From the NCBI GenBank assembly GCA_963755375.1, contig CAVWKG010000006.1, positions 248,001-312,000 on the forward strand: a DNA stretch of 64,000 bases, in the 5' to 3' direction. The notes beneath the pieces are model-generated. The model saw only the letters and a program-made list of their open reading frames with translations. It was not told the origin of the DNA and searched no databases. This DNA is from Bog-473 sp963755375. GTDB lineage: Bacteria > Actinomycetota > Acidimicrobiia > Acidimicrobiales > RAAP-2. Both the position numbers and the translations under genes were made by a program. Positions 8,406-17,800 of this stretch are shown piece after piece (positions within the stretch are counted from its first letter, which is position 1; each line of letters opens with the position of its first letter).

Positions 8406-11036
8406 ATGCCGCGAGCGCACGCCCGTCACTGTGTCCGTGCCTGCTCGTTGGTGCTCGTCGCCATGCTGAGCGCCGTCGCCACCAGCGTGCGGGTGGCCGC
8501 GCCGGCGACCATCGTCTCGCACGCTCCGCAGTGGCCCGCCCATCCCGACTGGCAGCGCTTCGTCATGGCGCCGACGGCACCCGATGTCCACCCGGTGCGC
8601 ATCGTGAGCACGGCCGGCTCCGTCAGTGGGGCCGCGACGCTGGTCGGATCGGGCGGCGGGCGGGCCACCTTGACGATGACGCCAGGGGGACGGTCTCCCG
8701 TGATGGTCGTGGACTACGGCCAGGACGTCGGTGGCATCCCGTACTTCGTCGTGCAGTCGGAATCCGGAACGCCCCTGCTGCATTCCGCCTACAGCGAGGG
8801 TCTGCAGTACCTCGGACCCCAAGGCGACCAGACGGGCCCGAACAGCCCGACCGGCGATCCCAACAGGTTCGACGACCTGATCGTGGACAGTTCTCGGACG
8901 CTCACGACGGGGACCATCCAGGGCGGCGAGCGCTACGAGCGGATCAGTCTCACCTCCCCGGGCCGGGTGACCCTGACGTCGATCGGTATCCGATTCACCG
9001 CGGTTCGGGCCACAGCGAAGGACTACCGCGGCTGGTTCGATTCGAGCTCGCCTGAGCTCGATCGCATCTGGTACGACGGCGCCTACACCACTCAGCTCGA
9101 CGAGCTGCCTCCCGATGCGGCACCCTCGGCCTGGACGATTGAGGCGAAGGCTCTCCACGCCGTGATGGGGACAGCCGGCATCCTGCGTCAAGGCGTCGAC
9201 TGGTCCGACTACACCATGTCATTCGACACCCGCGTCGTCGACAACCAGGCCGGCTGGTTGGTGCGCGCCTCGTCGACGTCGTCGGGCTACCTCATCGCCT
9301 TGAACCACGCCGCCTCGGGGACCGGCACGTCGAACTCCCTGATTGAGATCGCGCTCGGTCCCACCGAGTTCGCCAGCATCGACAGGGTGGTCCTCCCAAA
9401 ATCGTTCGATGCCGCGGCCTGGCACCATGTCACAACCCAGGTCTCGGGCAGCACCATCACGACCTCCCTCGATGGGCGCCGGGTTGCCTCGTTCGACACC
9501 AATGCACTGCCCGACGGGATCCCCGTCTACGGGACGGGTTCGGTCGGATTTACCGAACTGGCCTCCTCCGCCGTTTTCCGGGACCTCGACGTCACCAGCC
9601 CGACGGGAGCAACCCTTTATGCCAACGGCCTGTCGGACCGCTCGGCCCTGAGCGACTTCAGCGGCTCCACCAACGTGACCTCCGATTCCCTGCCAGTGAT
9701 CATGGACGGGGCCAAGCGCGATCGGGTGGTCTGGAGTGGTGACCTCGGGGTTGAGACCCCGAACGTGGTTTATACGACCGGGGCCGATGACTACGTGCGG
9801 GGCTCGCTCCAGCTCCTCGGCAGCTACCAGGTAGCCGACGGCGAGACGGGCACGAACGTCAACCCGACGGCTCCCTTGGCCACGTTCCCCCAGAGCGGAT
9901 CGACCTACTCGACCTCGTACTCCATGGACGAGGTCGACAACATCGCCACCTACTACCTCTACACCGGTGACCTCGCCTTCGTCCGGGCCGAATGGCCGGT
10001 GATCACTCGTGAGCTGGCCTACAACGCGTCGCTGGTCGACGGCCGCGGGCTGCTCGTCACCAACTCGGACGATGGGCAGGACTGGGACTACTACGACGGG
10101 AGCCATGCCGGGGCAGTCGCCTATTACAACGACATCTACTTCGAGGCACTGACCGACGCCGCCCTGATGGCCGATGCGCTCGGGCGACCCGACCAGGGCG
10201 CCTCCTACCGCCACGAGGCGGCAACTCTCCGTACGGCGATCAACCGATACCTCTTCGATCCCTCCACCGGGCTCTACGAATTGTCCGACCAGCAGCCGGC
10301 TGCCGTCGCCCAGGACGGCAACTCTCTCGCCGTCCTCTTCGGCGTGGCCCCGACCGGCCAGAACGCGGCCATTCTCGCCGCGCTGGCCAAGACGCTGCCG
10401 TCGACGCCCTACGGCCCGCTGGCGTTCACCGCCAATGCCGGGCTGCAAAACGGAGTCAGCCCGTTCGTGACCAACGACGAGGTGCGCGCCCTCTTCGCCA
10501 GCGGTGACACCGCCTCCGCCCTCACCCTGCTGCAGAGACTCTGGGGATACATGGACGCGCCGGGGCCGGACTACACCGGGGCCGACTGGGAGCTAGTCGG
10601 GCCAAACGGTGCTCCCGGTTTTGGCGACGAGACGAGCCTGGCGCACGGCTGGTCCTCGGGGGCTACGGCCGATCTGTCCTCCGACGTCCTCGGGGTCAGG
10701 CCGACCACGGCGGCCTTCGACATCTGGTCGGTGGACCCCCATCCGGGCTCCCTCTCGTGGGCCGAGGGCAACGTCCCGACGCCCCACGGCACGATTGAGG
10801 TTCGCTGGGCCCAGCAGCCCTTGTCGGGCCGCTTCGCGCTGCAGGTGACCGCGCCGGGTCGGACCACCGGCACCCTGACGGTGCCGGTACCGCGAACCGG
10901 TGCAGTCGTGACGGTCGTGACGACCAAGGACCCTTCGGGTCGTCGTTCCAAGGCGATCACGGTGGCTCCGGGCGCCACGTCTCTGCCCGTCTCTGTTGTG
11001 GGCGGGGCGACCTACGACGTGTACGTGGCGCCGTAG
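8406..11036 (+). CDS. secreted GH78-like alpha-L-rhamnosidase
   Basis: About 876 residues from ATG 8406, chosen because GAGGGG lies a few bases upstream and the ATG begins a signal peptide (Arg-rich n-region, then SLVLVAMLSAVATSV). Domain order by eye: an N-terminal beta-sandwich to about 230; an inserted concanavalin/LamG-like module at about 240-420 (ILRQGVDWSDYTMSFDTRVV onward); the (alpha/alpha)6 six-hairpin catalytic barrel at about 440-780, with MDGAKRDRVVWSGDLG, DEVDNIATYYLYTGD and NSDDGQDWDYYDG; and a C-terminal beta domain. The RDRVVWSGDLG element is typical of GH78. Acidic residues there are the likely catalytic ones. The substrate would be rhamnose-containing plant or microbial glycans outside the cell. 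It stands alone; a GH3 glucosidase lies 3.3 kb further on. Confidence 0.85.
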   Translation: MPRAHARHCVRACSLVLVAMLSAVATSVRVAAPATIVSHAPQWPAHPDWQRFVMAPTAPDVHPVRIVSTAGSVSGAATLVGSGGGRATLTMTPGGRSPVMVVDYGQDVGGIPYFVVQSESGTPLLHSAYSEGLQYLGPQGDQTGPNSPTGDPNRFDDLIVDSSRTLTTGTIQGGERYERISLTSPGRVTLTSIGIRFTAVRATAKDYRGWFDSSSPELDRIWYDGAYTTQLDELPPDAAPSAWTIEAKALHAVMGTAGILRQGVDWSDYTMSFDTRVVDNQAGWLVRASSTSSGYLIALNHAASGTGTSNSLIEIALGPTEFASIDRVVLPKSFDAAAWHHVTTQVSGSTITTSLDGRRVASFDTNALPDGIPVYGTGSVGFTELASSAVFRDLDVTSPTGATLYANGLSDRSALSDFSGSTNVTSDSLPVIMDGAKRDRVVWSGDLGVETPNVVYTTGADDYVRGSLQLLGSYQVADGETGTNVNPTAPLATFPQSGSTYSTSYSMDEVDNIATYYLYTGDLAFVRAEWPVITRELAYNASLVDGRGLLVTNSDDGQDWDYYDGSHAGAVAYYNDIYFEALTDAALMADALGRPDQGASYRHEAATLRTAINRYLFDPSTGLYELSDQQPAAVAQDGNSLAVLFGVAPTGQNAAILAALAKTLPSTPYGPLAFTANAGLQNGVSPFVTNDEVRALFASGDTASALTLLQRLWGYMDAPGPDYTGADWELVGPNGAPGFGDETSLAHGWSSGATADLSSDVLGVRPTTAAFDIWSVDPHPGSLSWAEGNVPTPHGTIEVRWAQQPLSGRFALQVTAPGRTTGTLTVPVPRTGAVVTVVTTKDPSGRRSKAITVAPGATSLPVSVVGGATYDVYVAP

Positions 11037-11482
11037 TCGCTACGGGTGTTTGACTTTGATCAGGTGTCGTGCCCACACCGGGCCCACACGGACGCGACAC
11101 ATGACGAATCTGGGGGACCCAACGAGGCAGAGCGAGCATTCCAAACATGGCCGGTGTACTCGAGGCTTGAGTTACCTCGCAGGTCGAAGCATGCAGACGC
11201 CATTACACCGCCTCGACCGTGGCAGCAGTTCGGAGGCGACCGCTCTCTCGTGAAGCGCGAGGTCATTGTGTCGACGTATCGTCCCCGAGTCCAAACCACA
11301 AGACGAATGCGCTCGTCAGAGCGTCGTCAGCTCTCAACCGACTCGCTTCGCCACGGCGTGCCCCCTCGTGCGCCAATGAAACAGGTACGCAACGCACAAC
11401 ACCCGGCCTTCGGCCTCAGTTAGGCGGTCGTCAGCTCCGGGTTCGTCGGATCTGTCGCCGGGACAACTTGGACCCCGGGTAA
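11037..11482. other. intergenic, nothing recognised
   Basis: About 450 bp downstream of the rhamnosidase. There are only short open frames without family features. A weak inverted repeat (GTGTCG / CGACAC, about 11065-11101) could act as a terminator for the rhamnosidase gene. Confidence 0.4.
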
Positions 11483-11745
11483 CGCGGCGTTGACCCGCGT
11501 TCTCGGAGATGCCCTCAAGAGATCGTTTCGGCCGGCTCAGGAAGGAGTCGCGTCGCGGCGAAGCCGAGCACCGCCAACACCCGGCCACTGCCAGAATGAC
11601 CCCGCAAGCCAATACGGTCTTGCAGCACGGGAACGAGGAACTCTCCGGCGAAAGCCCCAGCTTGCCGACGCCGGCTGCGGTGCCATGTCCCGTGGGGCGC
11701 AGTCCCGAGCCACTCCAAAGTGAACGTTACGCGAATACTTCGCGA
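11483..11745 (-). pseudogene. remnant of MFS transporter C-terminus (phosphate symporter-like)
   Basis: Pieces of one MFS C-terminus appear in consecutive minus-strand frames. A GHGTAAGVGKLG-like stretch (11665-11690) is followed, after a one-base shift, by AFAGEFLVPVLQDRIGLRG and VLAVLGFAATRLLPEPA. A second shift gives SLEGISENA. This order (GAGKxGAF, FLxPxLxDxxGLRG, LLPEP, SLEExSE) is the end of PHS-type phosphate:H+ and related sugar-type MFS permeases. The N-terminal ten or more helices are absent; that space is taken by the divergent phoU-like gene. At least two frameshifts make it non-functional. The PHS assignment is tentative, but a PhoU-like gene next door supports a phosphate link. 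Confidence 0.6.
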
Positions 11746-11780
11746 ACTCTTGGTAATCGGCCCAGCTAGTCTCGGCCAGC

Positions 11781-12401
11781 ATGGATGCGGGACCATCAGA
11801 GATCGAAGCCATCGAAAGGCGGGTCACCCAGCTCTTTGCCTTGGTGTCAGAGGCCCTGGCCGGCGCCACCGAAGCCTTGCTGGGCAACGACGTCGCTCTC
11901 GGGATGGCGGTGGTCGAAGGCGATCAGTCGGTCGATGACCTGACCGCCGAGGTCGAGCTCTTGGTCTGGCCCCAGCTCGACGTCGAGGGCACACCCGGCG
12001 CCACTCTGCGCCATCTCGTCGGAGTCCTCTTGATCCTGCCCGAGCTCGAGAGAAGCGGTGATCTCGCCGAACACATCGCCCAACGGGCGCTCACGAACAT
12101 CGGGGCCGAGATGAGTCCCCTCAGTCGAGGCATCGTCCAGCGAATGTCCGAGGTCGCCCTTGAAATGTGGCGAGACGCCGCCGACGCATACGCCGACCGA
12201 GCCGCAAAAGGCAGTGTGCTCACTGAGGATGACGAGGAGCTCGACATCCTTCATGATCGGCTGACCGGTGAAATTGCCGCTGGAACGATGCCCGCCGCCG
12301 TCGGTGCGCAAGTCACGCTCGTCGCTCGTTTCTACGAGCGGCTGGGTGACCACGCCGTCAACCTTGCTCGTCGGATAGAAATGCTGCACGGCACAGCTTG
12401 A
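11781..12401 (+). CDS. PhoU-like phosphate regulator
   Basis: 206 residues, two PhoU helical bundles. The first repeat covers residues about 8-95 (VTQLFALVSEALAGATEALL, with VEGDQSVDDLTAEVE) and the second about 110-200, ending FYERLGDHAVNLARRIEML; the E-R-x-G-D-H-A/x-x-N metal-binding motif is typical of PhoU (earlier copy LERSGDLAEHIAQRA). It acts in the cytosol, in the family tuning phosphate uptake through transporters and the PhoR kinase. No pst or phoR gene is in the window; the only likely partner is the decayed permease immediately upstream on the other strand. Confidence 0.85.
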   Translation: MDAGPSEIEAIERRVTQLFALVSEALAGATEALLGNDVALGMAVVEGDQSVDDLTAEVELLVWPQLDVEGTPGATLRHLVGVLLILPELERSGDLAEHIAQRALTNIGAEMSPLSRGIVQRMSEVALEMWRDAADAYADRAAKGSVLTEDDEELDILHDRLTGEIAAGTMPAAVGAQVTLVARFYERLGDHAVNLARRIEMLHGTA

Positions 12402-12426
12402 GGAGGCAGTGCCGGGTACTGGGACA

Positions 12427-13071
12427 TCAAGAAGAGCAGATGGCCGCCCAGTAGTAGTCCCAGCATCGCACGGTGACATGATGCGCGTAGCGCTCCAGAG
12501 TGCACTTCACCGACTCAAGACTCGGAAAGTTCTTCAAGATCTCCCACTCGGATCCGTTTTCTAATTTTCTGCGTTGAAACGTGTCACCGTGATGGTCGGT
12601 GCGGGCAATTGGGTGGTTGCTCCCCTCGACGTAACGGTTGTCCATGAACACGACGACTGCATCGTCGTCCAAACGACCGAACAGACCGTCAAGAAAGCGT
12701 TCGAGACTGGCCATAGGTATATGCGACCAGAAGAACCCGACGAAGGCCGTATCGAAATCACCTGAGACCTGACCCAAGTCAAAGGCATTTGCGACGGCGA
12801 ACTGTACATGCGTGGGCCATTCCCGCCGATTGCGCGCCACGTCCAAGGGTGTCTTGTTCACGTCCGTTGCCAATGTGAACGCTGCGTGGTCGACGAAGAC
12901 ATCAGTCCAGTAGCCAGTCCCCGATGCGACGTCGAGGACCCTGCGTCCTCTGAGGACGTCCGGCAGCCACGTCCGGATCGCACGAATGTCCCCCTGCCGC
13001 TCGAGCTTGAGGTATACCTGGTCGTATTCAGGCGCCCGCTCTCGGTAGTAATCCTCCGTGCCAGTCGTCAT
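12427..13071 (-). CDS. class I SAM-dependent methyltransferase
   Basis: 214 residues. ATG 13071 has GGAGGA upstream; an earlier in-frame start lacks support. N-terminal YYRERAPEYDQVYLKLERQG is followed by motif I (VLDVASGTGYWTDVFVDHA, about residues 43-61), an acidic residue ending strand beta-2 (TDVN), motif II/post-II (FAVANAFDLGQVSGDFDTAF) and a C-terminal aromatic stretch YAHHVTVRCWDYYWAAI. Soluble. The substrate is unknown. The neighbours (PhoU-like, SRPBCC) do not define one. It is divergent from the SRPBCC gene. Confidence 0.85.
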   Translation of the reverse strand: MTTGTEDYYRERAPEYDQVYLKLERQGDIRAIRTWLPDVLRGRRVLDVASGTGYWTDVFVDHAAFTLATDVNKTPLDVARNRREWPTHVQFAVANAFDLGQVSGDFDTAFVGFFWSHIPMASLERFLDGLFGRLDDDAVVVFMDNRYVEGSNHPIARTDHHGDTFQRRKLENGSEWEILKNFPSLESVKCTLERYAHHVTVRCWDYYWAAICSS

Positions 13072-13165
13072 CTCGGTCCTCCTTATGCAGAGGCCCGGTT
13101 CAGAACCCAAACCGACACAATAGAATTTTTCGTGCGAACCGTCTTGAGCTCAGTTGGAGGCAGCC

Positions 13166-13639
13166 ATGGTCAGAGGCGAGGGCATCACTGTGGTCCGGGG
13201 AGTCAGTGCGAGCGAGGCATTCGATTTCGTTCTGGACCCCGCTCAATACACCAAGGCGGATACGAAGATGGTGTGGGTAACCAAGCTCGCCGATATTCCC
13301 AACGGCATGTTGGCCCGCGAGGATGGCAAGTTCCTTGGTCGCTTCAAGGGGTCGGTAATCACTCGATACCGATGGAACCGGCCGAATCGCATAGACGTGA
13401 CCCTTGAGCACGGTGTCCCGAGGAGCCTCCACGCATGGTTCGAAATTGAGGACATGCCCGAGGGTGTTCGCATTCGACACGTCGAGGAACTTGATCTCGG
13501 ACATGGAATTCTTGGGGGTTTCCACGATCTGGTCGCCGGAAGGTGGTTCGCTCAGTCGGTAAGAGACGAGGTTGACGAGATCGGCCGCCTTCTTCAGGAC
13601 GGCCAACGAGGACGGCCATTCGACGAACTGGATGTGTAA
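13166..13639 (+). CDS. SRPBCC (START-like) superfamily protein
   Basis: About 157 residues from ATG 13166, with GGAGG 5 bp upstream (a TTG 12 bp earlier is in frame but less likely). The pattern ITVVRGVSASEAFDFVLDPAQY at the N-terminus, central beta-strands (VITRYRWNRPNRIDVTLEHG) and a long C-terminal helix (GRWFAQSVRDEVDEIGRLLQ) match the helix-grip fold of polyketide-cyclase/dehydrase-like and START-like proteins, which bind hydrophobic ligands. No catalytic assignment is possible. Divergent from the methyltransferase. Confidence 0.7.
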   Translation: MVRGEGITVVRGVSASEAFDFVLDPAQYTKADTKMVWVTKLADIPNGMLAREDGKFLGRFKGSVITRYRWNRPNRIDVTLEHGVPRSLHAWFEIEDMPEGVRIRHVEELDLGHGILGGFHDLVAGRWFAQSVRDEVDEIGRLLQDGQRGRPFDELDV

Positions 13640-13682
13640 GCGCCCCGGCGTATTGAGGCACCCTGTTGGTGGAGCCGATCGA

Positions 13683-14051
13683 CTAGCGGCCGTACCGGTC
13701 TTCAAGGCGAACGACGTCGTCGAGCTCCGTTGTACTCGCCTCCAGCACGACGGTATCCACCAGCGCAACCATTCGATGTCTGATCCCGGGGCGGATGTGC
13801 ACCGATTCCCCGGGCAGTAACTCGAACGATTCGAGGCCGTCATTTCCCTCACCCACCTCGAACAACAGGCGCCCAGACTGAACGGAAATCGTCTCCTCCT
13901 TGCGCTCGTGATATTGCAAGGAGAGCGCATGTCCCTCGTTCACATGGAGCGACTTGCCGCAATACTTCCCATCGACCAGTGCGAAGTGGACTTCGTGGCC
14001 CCACGGCTTCTCGACTCGACGAACACTCTTGACCCAATCCGACTTCGCCAT
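13683..14051 (-). CDS. cupin protein, mannose-6-phosphate isomerase type II-like
   Basis: 122 residues from ATG 14051 (AGGA about 10 bp upstream), preferred over an upstream ATG that would add a 69-residue low-complexity tail. A single cupin beta-barrel: VEKPWGHEVHFALVDGKYCG, then the metal-site motif SLQYHERKEETISVQSG (H-x-x-K-x-E) and PGESVHIRPGIRHRM (G-x5-P-x4-H). These sequences match the C-terminal cupin of type II phosphomannose isomerase/GDP-mannose pyrophosphorylase, here without the nucleotidyltransferase part. A sugar-phosphate or sugar-nucleotide isomerase/epimerase role is plausible but unproven. Confidence 0.75.
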   Translation of the reverse strand: MAKSDWVKSVRRVEKPWGHEVHFALVDGKYCGKSLHVNEGHALSLQYHERKEETISVQSGRLLFEVGEGNDGLESFELLPGESVHIRPGIRHRMVALVDTVVLEASTTELDDVVRLEDRYGR

Positions 14052-14334
14052 ATCAAAAATCCTACTGGCCCAGGGGAAAATGGAGCATGACGCCTCACGG
14101 CCTCGAGCCTCGGCTAACGCACTGTCCAGATCGGCTTCTGAGAACCAATGCATGGTGGCGGCGCAATGTTGTTCAGCAGCGCAATCCGCCGTCGCCTGTG
14201 CGCTCACGACGCTTAGGCAATCACGGGCTTCATGCAGTCGATCGACGATCTCGATCACTGCGGCATGGGCGTACCTCGTTCAATTCGCCCCAGAGCGGTG
14301 CGCACCACCGGCTGGTCTTCCCTAACGTGGGCAG

Positions 14335-16545
14335 ATGCCATCGGATTCGCGCTCGGACGAGATGCCCCGGTCCGCCTTCTCGCTCGCCGTGGAGCGCCTC
14401 GGGGCGGGTGAACGGATAGAGCCACTCGTGGACCGGCTCCTCGGTGAGCTGACGCCAGAGGAGAAGCTGGGCCTGCTGGACGGCGACATCCCGTTCTGGG
14501 AAGGGCTGATCGACATGAACGAGACTGGCTACAACCGGACCCCGATCCCGATGGGCCGCGTCGAGCGTCTAGGGATACCGGGGCTGCTCTTCTCGGATGG
14601 CCCCCGAGGGGTGGTCATGGGACACTCCACGGCATTTCCCGTGTCCATGGCGCGGGGCGCGACATGGGATCGCGACCTGGAGGAGCGGGTGGGTACGGCC
14701 ATCGGCCTCGAAGGACGAGCCCAAGGGGCGAATTTCTTCGGTGGCGTGTGCATCAACCTGCCCCGGCATCCGGCGTGGGGTCGGGTACAGGAGACCTACG
14801 CCGAGGACCCGTTGCTCCTCGGCGAAATGGGGGCGGCGCTGGTCCGCGGTGTCCAGCCCAACATGATGGCGGTCGCCAAGCACTATGCCCTCAACTCCAT
14901 GGAGAACGCTCGGTTCACCGTGGACGTCACGGCCGACGGCGCGACCCTGCATGAGGTCTTCTTGGCCCACTTCCGACGGGTGGTCGACGAGGGCGTCGAC
15001 GGCATCATGACCTCCTACAACTCGGTCAACGGCGAATGGGCCGGTGAGAACGAAGGCCTCCTTGAGGGGGTACTCCGCGCTCAGTGGGGATTCAAGGGCG
15101 TGACGGTCTCTGATTTCCTCTGGGGTCTGCGTGACGCCGCCAAGTCGCTCAGGGCGGGACTCGATGTGGAAGAGCCGTTCGCCCAGCAGCGCGCCCAGCA
15201 TCTGCCCGATTCGATTCGGAGCGGCGCCGTGACCGACGACCACATCGAGCGCGGCGCTCGCCGCATTCTCGGCACTCAGCTCCGCTACTACGCCCGCCGC
15301 GCCCGCTCTGAGCCCCCGCCCTCCGTGGTGTTCTCCGAAGCGCACCGCAACCTTGCCCGCGAGGTGGCCGGCCGGGCCATGGTCCTGCTGAAGAACGATC
15401 TCGTGAACGGACAGCCACTCCTCCCAATCGATATCGGGGCGCTCGGCCGGGTCGCGGTGATCGGGCGGCTCGCCGACGTGGCCAACACCGGTGATCACGG
15501 GTCGTCGGATGTGCGCTCCCCCGCGGTTGTGACGCCGCTCGAGGGCCTACGCGCCGCGTTGCCCGGAGTGGAGGTCGGCCACACGTCGGCGGATGATCCC
15601 GCCGGGGCGGCCCATGCCGCACGGGCGGCGGACGTCGCCGTCGTGATTGTCGGATACACCGCCAAAGACGAGGGCGAGTACATCGACACCGAGGCCTTCG
15701 CCGATCCGCGGCTGCTCGCCACCTTCCCACCGTTCGGCGACGATCCCGCCCTGCAGGAGCGTTTAGAGGGTCTCTTGAGCGGAGGCGGAGGATCGATCGC
15801 AGGAAGCGACGGCGCCGGCGGCGACCGTCTTACCCTGCGCCTCCGTCCCGTCGACGCCGACATCATCCGCGCCGTCGCCGCGGCCAATCCTCGTACGGTC
15901 GTCGCCGTCGTCACCGGGGGCGCGGTCATCACCGAGGAATGGCGCGCTGCCGTGCCCGCCGTCCTCCTGAGTTGGTACTCCGGCACGGAGGGTGGCCACG
16001 GCCTGGCCGATGTGCTCCTTGGTCACGTGGACGCGTCCGGGCGGCTGCCCTTTTCGGTTCCGGTCTCCGAGGACCATCTGCCGTTCTTCGACCGCAACGC
16101 GACCGCCATCACCTACGACAAGTGGTTCGGTCAGCGTCTGCTCGATCGGGACGGCCATGTAGCCGCCTTCCCGCTCGGGTTCGGCTTGTCCTACACGGAC
16201 TTCACGATCTCCGACCTCTGGGTTGACGACCTCGTGGGCGACTCCTTCGGAGCTGCGGTGACGGTGACGAACACTGGCCAACGCGCCGGCCGTCACGTCG
16301 TGCAGCTCTACGGCCGCATAGATGCCGGAGACGACTTTCCCCGGCGGGTGCTCCTCGGATTCGGCGCCGTCGCCCTGGCGCCCGGAGCCGCGGCCCGCCT
16401 TGATCTCGCGGGGTCGACCCGACCACTGCAACGATGGACCGAGAATGGCTTCGAGGCCGCGGCGACGTCCGTGGTGATAGAGGCGGCCGCGTTCGCCGGC
16501 GACCCCGGTGCCCCGACCGCCCCCGTCCCGTTCCGCCTCGCTTGA
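14335..16545 (+). CDS. glycoside hydrolase family 3, beta-glucosidase-like
   Basis: 736 residues, no signal peptide, so probably cytosolic. N-terminal TIM-barrel at about 30-330: RLGIPGLLFSDGPRGV (substrate loop), KHYALNSMENARFTVDV and the nucleophile in GVTVSDFLWGL (Asp about 259). The alpha/beta sandwich is about 345-590 (VLLKNDLVNGQPLLPI, with DVAVVIVGYTAKDEGEYIDT and VLLSWYSGTEGG). A C-terminal fibronectin III-like domain ends the protein (FPLGFGLSYTDF, then VTVTNTGQRAGRHVVQLY). It would release terminal glucose or xylose from short oligosaccharides. The upstream secreted GH78 enzyme is a possible partner. GC content by eye is similar to its neighbours. Confidence 0.92.
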   Translation: MPSDSRSDEMPRSAFSLAVERLGAGERIEPLVDRLLGELTPEEKLGLLDGDIPFWEGLIDMNETGYNRTPIPMGRVERLGIPGLLFSDGPRGVVMGHSTAFPVSMARGATWDRDLEERVGTAIGLEGRAQGANFFGGVCINLPRHPAWGRVQETYAEDPLLLGEMGAALVRGVQPNMMAVAKHYALNSMENARFTVDVTADGATLHEVFLAHFRRVVDEGVDGIMTSYNSVNGEWAGENEGLLEGVLRAQWGFKGVTVSDFLWGLRDAAKSLRAGLDVEEPFAQQRAQHLPDSIRSGAVTDDHIERGARRILGTQLRYYARRARSEPPPSVVFSEAHRNLAREVAGRAMVLLKNDLVNGQPLLPIDIGALGRVAVIGRLADVANTGDHGSSDVRSPAVVTPLEGLRAALPGVEVGHTSADDPAGAAHAARAADVAVVIVGYTAKDEGEYIDTEAFADPRLLATFPPFGDDPALQERLEGLLSGGGGSIAGSDGAGGDRLTLRLRPVDADIIRAVAAANPRTVVAVVTGGAVITEEWRAAVPAVLLSWYSGTEGGHGLADVLLGHVDASGRLPFSVPVSEDHLPFFDRNATAITYDKWFGQRLLDRDGHVAAFPLGFGLSYTDFTISDLWVDDLVGDSFGAAVTVTNTGQRAGRHVVQLYGRIDAGDDFPRRVLLGFGAVALAPGAAARLDLAGSTRPLQRWTENGFEAAATSVVIEAAAFAGDPGAPTAPVPFRLA

Positions 16546-16560
16546 CCGTGCGGACCGGCC

Positions 16561-17691
16561 TCACTCCCGCGGGTTCAAGCCGGCGTTTGCGTAGGCCTGC
16601 GCCGCCTGCGTCTCCCATTTGCGCTCGATGTCGCCGAAGTGCCAGATCACGAGAGCCACGATCCAGGTCGCCACGAAGATGCCGACGATGACGAATCCGG
16701 CCCGGTTGATGTTGAACTTCTCGACGACGCCCCAGAAGCCGCCGCTTCGATTCGTCTCCTGGGCGATCAGTCCGAGGATCTCGACCGTCCCGATGAAGAG
16801 GGCGATGAAGACCGACAGACCCGTGATCGTCAGGTTGTAATAGATCTTCCGGATGGGCTTCGAGAAGGCCCAGTCGTAGGCAAAGTTCATGAAGCACCCG
16901 TCGATGGTGTCGAAGAGGCACATGCCGGCGGCGAAGAGGACCGGAAGTGAGATCACGGCGTAGAACGGGAGCCCGCCCACGACAGCCGAACCGGCGAGCA
17001 CCAGAAGTGCCACCTCGGAGGCGGTATCGAAGCCCAACCCGAACAGCACGCCCACCGGGTACATCTTCCAAGGCGAGTCCACGCGCGTGGCGTAGCCGCC
17101 GAGGAACCGGTTCATGAGCCCACGCGCATCGAGTTGCCGTTCGAGCTCGGCATCGTCGTATCTGCCCTGGCGCATCTCACGGCTCACCTTGATGATCGAG
17201 AAGAGGACGACGAGATTCAGGAGGCCGATCAGACACAAGAACGACCCCGAGATCGAGGTGCCGATGATGCCGGTCCAGTGATGCAGGGCGGAAGAGTTGT
17301 TGTTCACGGCTCCGTTGAGTGCCCGGATCCCGAAATTCAGGAGCACGGCGAGCACGAAGACGATGGTCGAATGACCCAGTGAGAAGAAGTAGCCGACACT
17401 GAGAGGGCGTTCGCCGTCCTGAATCAGTTTGCGGGTGGTGTTGTCGATCGCCGCGATGTGATCCGCGTCGAAAGCATGTCGCATCCCGAGCGTGTAGGCC
17501 AGAACACCGGTCCCGAAGCCAAAGAACTCCGTCTTGTTGATGTGATAGTGACCGCGCAGCGCCAGGACCAGCATTCCCCAGCCCAAGATGTTGAGTCCGA
17601 GCACGGTCGCGGCCATCAACCCGACCTTGGTCCACTCCCGCGAAGTCAGCCCGTGGCCAATCTTGCTGATTCGAGCGATCGGGCCTGCCAT
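16561..17691 (-). CDS. NiCoT-family nickel/cobalt permease
   Basis: 376 residues with about eight membrane helices. The diagnostic TM2 motif RHAFDADHIAAIDNTTR is at about residues 71-87, followed by SLGHSTIVFVLA and GFDTASEVALLVLAGSA and a FDTIDGCFMNFAYDWAF stretch, all NiCoT (HoxN/NixA) signatures. It imports Ni2+ and/or Co2+ across the membrane. It is divergent from a Fur-family regulator whose product probably represses it; a Nur-box-like site lies between. No nickel enzyme (urease, hydrogenase, Ni-SOD) is in the window, so the consumer is unknown. Confidence 0.95.
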   Translation of the reverse strand: MAGPIARISKIGHGLTSREWTKVGLMAATVLGLNILGWGMLVLALRGHYHINKTEFFGFGTGVLAYTLGMRHAFDADHIAAIDNTTRKLIQDGERPLSVGYFFSLGHSTIVFVLAVLLNFGIRALNGAVNNNSSALHHWTGIIGTSISGSFLCLIGLLNLVVLFSIIKVSREMRQGRYDDAELERQLDARGLMNRFLGGYATRVDSPWKMYPVGVLFGLGFDTASEVALLVLAGSAVVGGLPFYAVISLPVLFAAGMCLFDTIDGCFMNFAYDWAFSKPIRKIYYNLTITGLSVFIALFIGTVEILGLIAQETNRSGGFWGVVEKFNINRAGFVIVGIFVATWIVALVIWHFGDIERKWETQAAQAYANAGLNPRE

Positions 17692-17753
17692 GTCGTCCGC
17701 CCTCCTGAGTGCCCCGGACCCCGCCGGGGCCCGCTAACGCCAGCCTAAGGCAA

Positions 17754-17770
17754 TTGCGAATGGGTTGCAA
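17754..17770. promoter_or_regulatory. Nur-box-like operator between permease and regulator
   Basis: TTGCGA-N5-TTGCAA, matching the arrangement of the Streptomyces Nur box (TTGCAA-N5-TTGCAA, two hexamers five bases apart) with one mismatch. It lies 63 bp upstream of the permease start and 31 bp upstream of the regulator start, suited to repress both. Confidence 0.6.
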
Positions 17771-17800
17771 GAAGGTCCGAGGTCGTACAGTGGAGTGATC

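Noticed and set aside
11065..11101. GTGTCG...CGACAC inverted repeat as terminator or attachment site
   Set aside because: Only six exact bases with a 25-bp loop; no integrase or repeat flanks.
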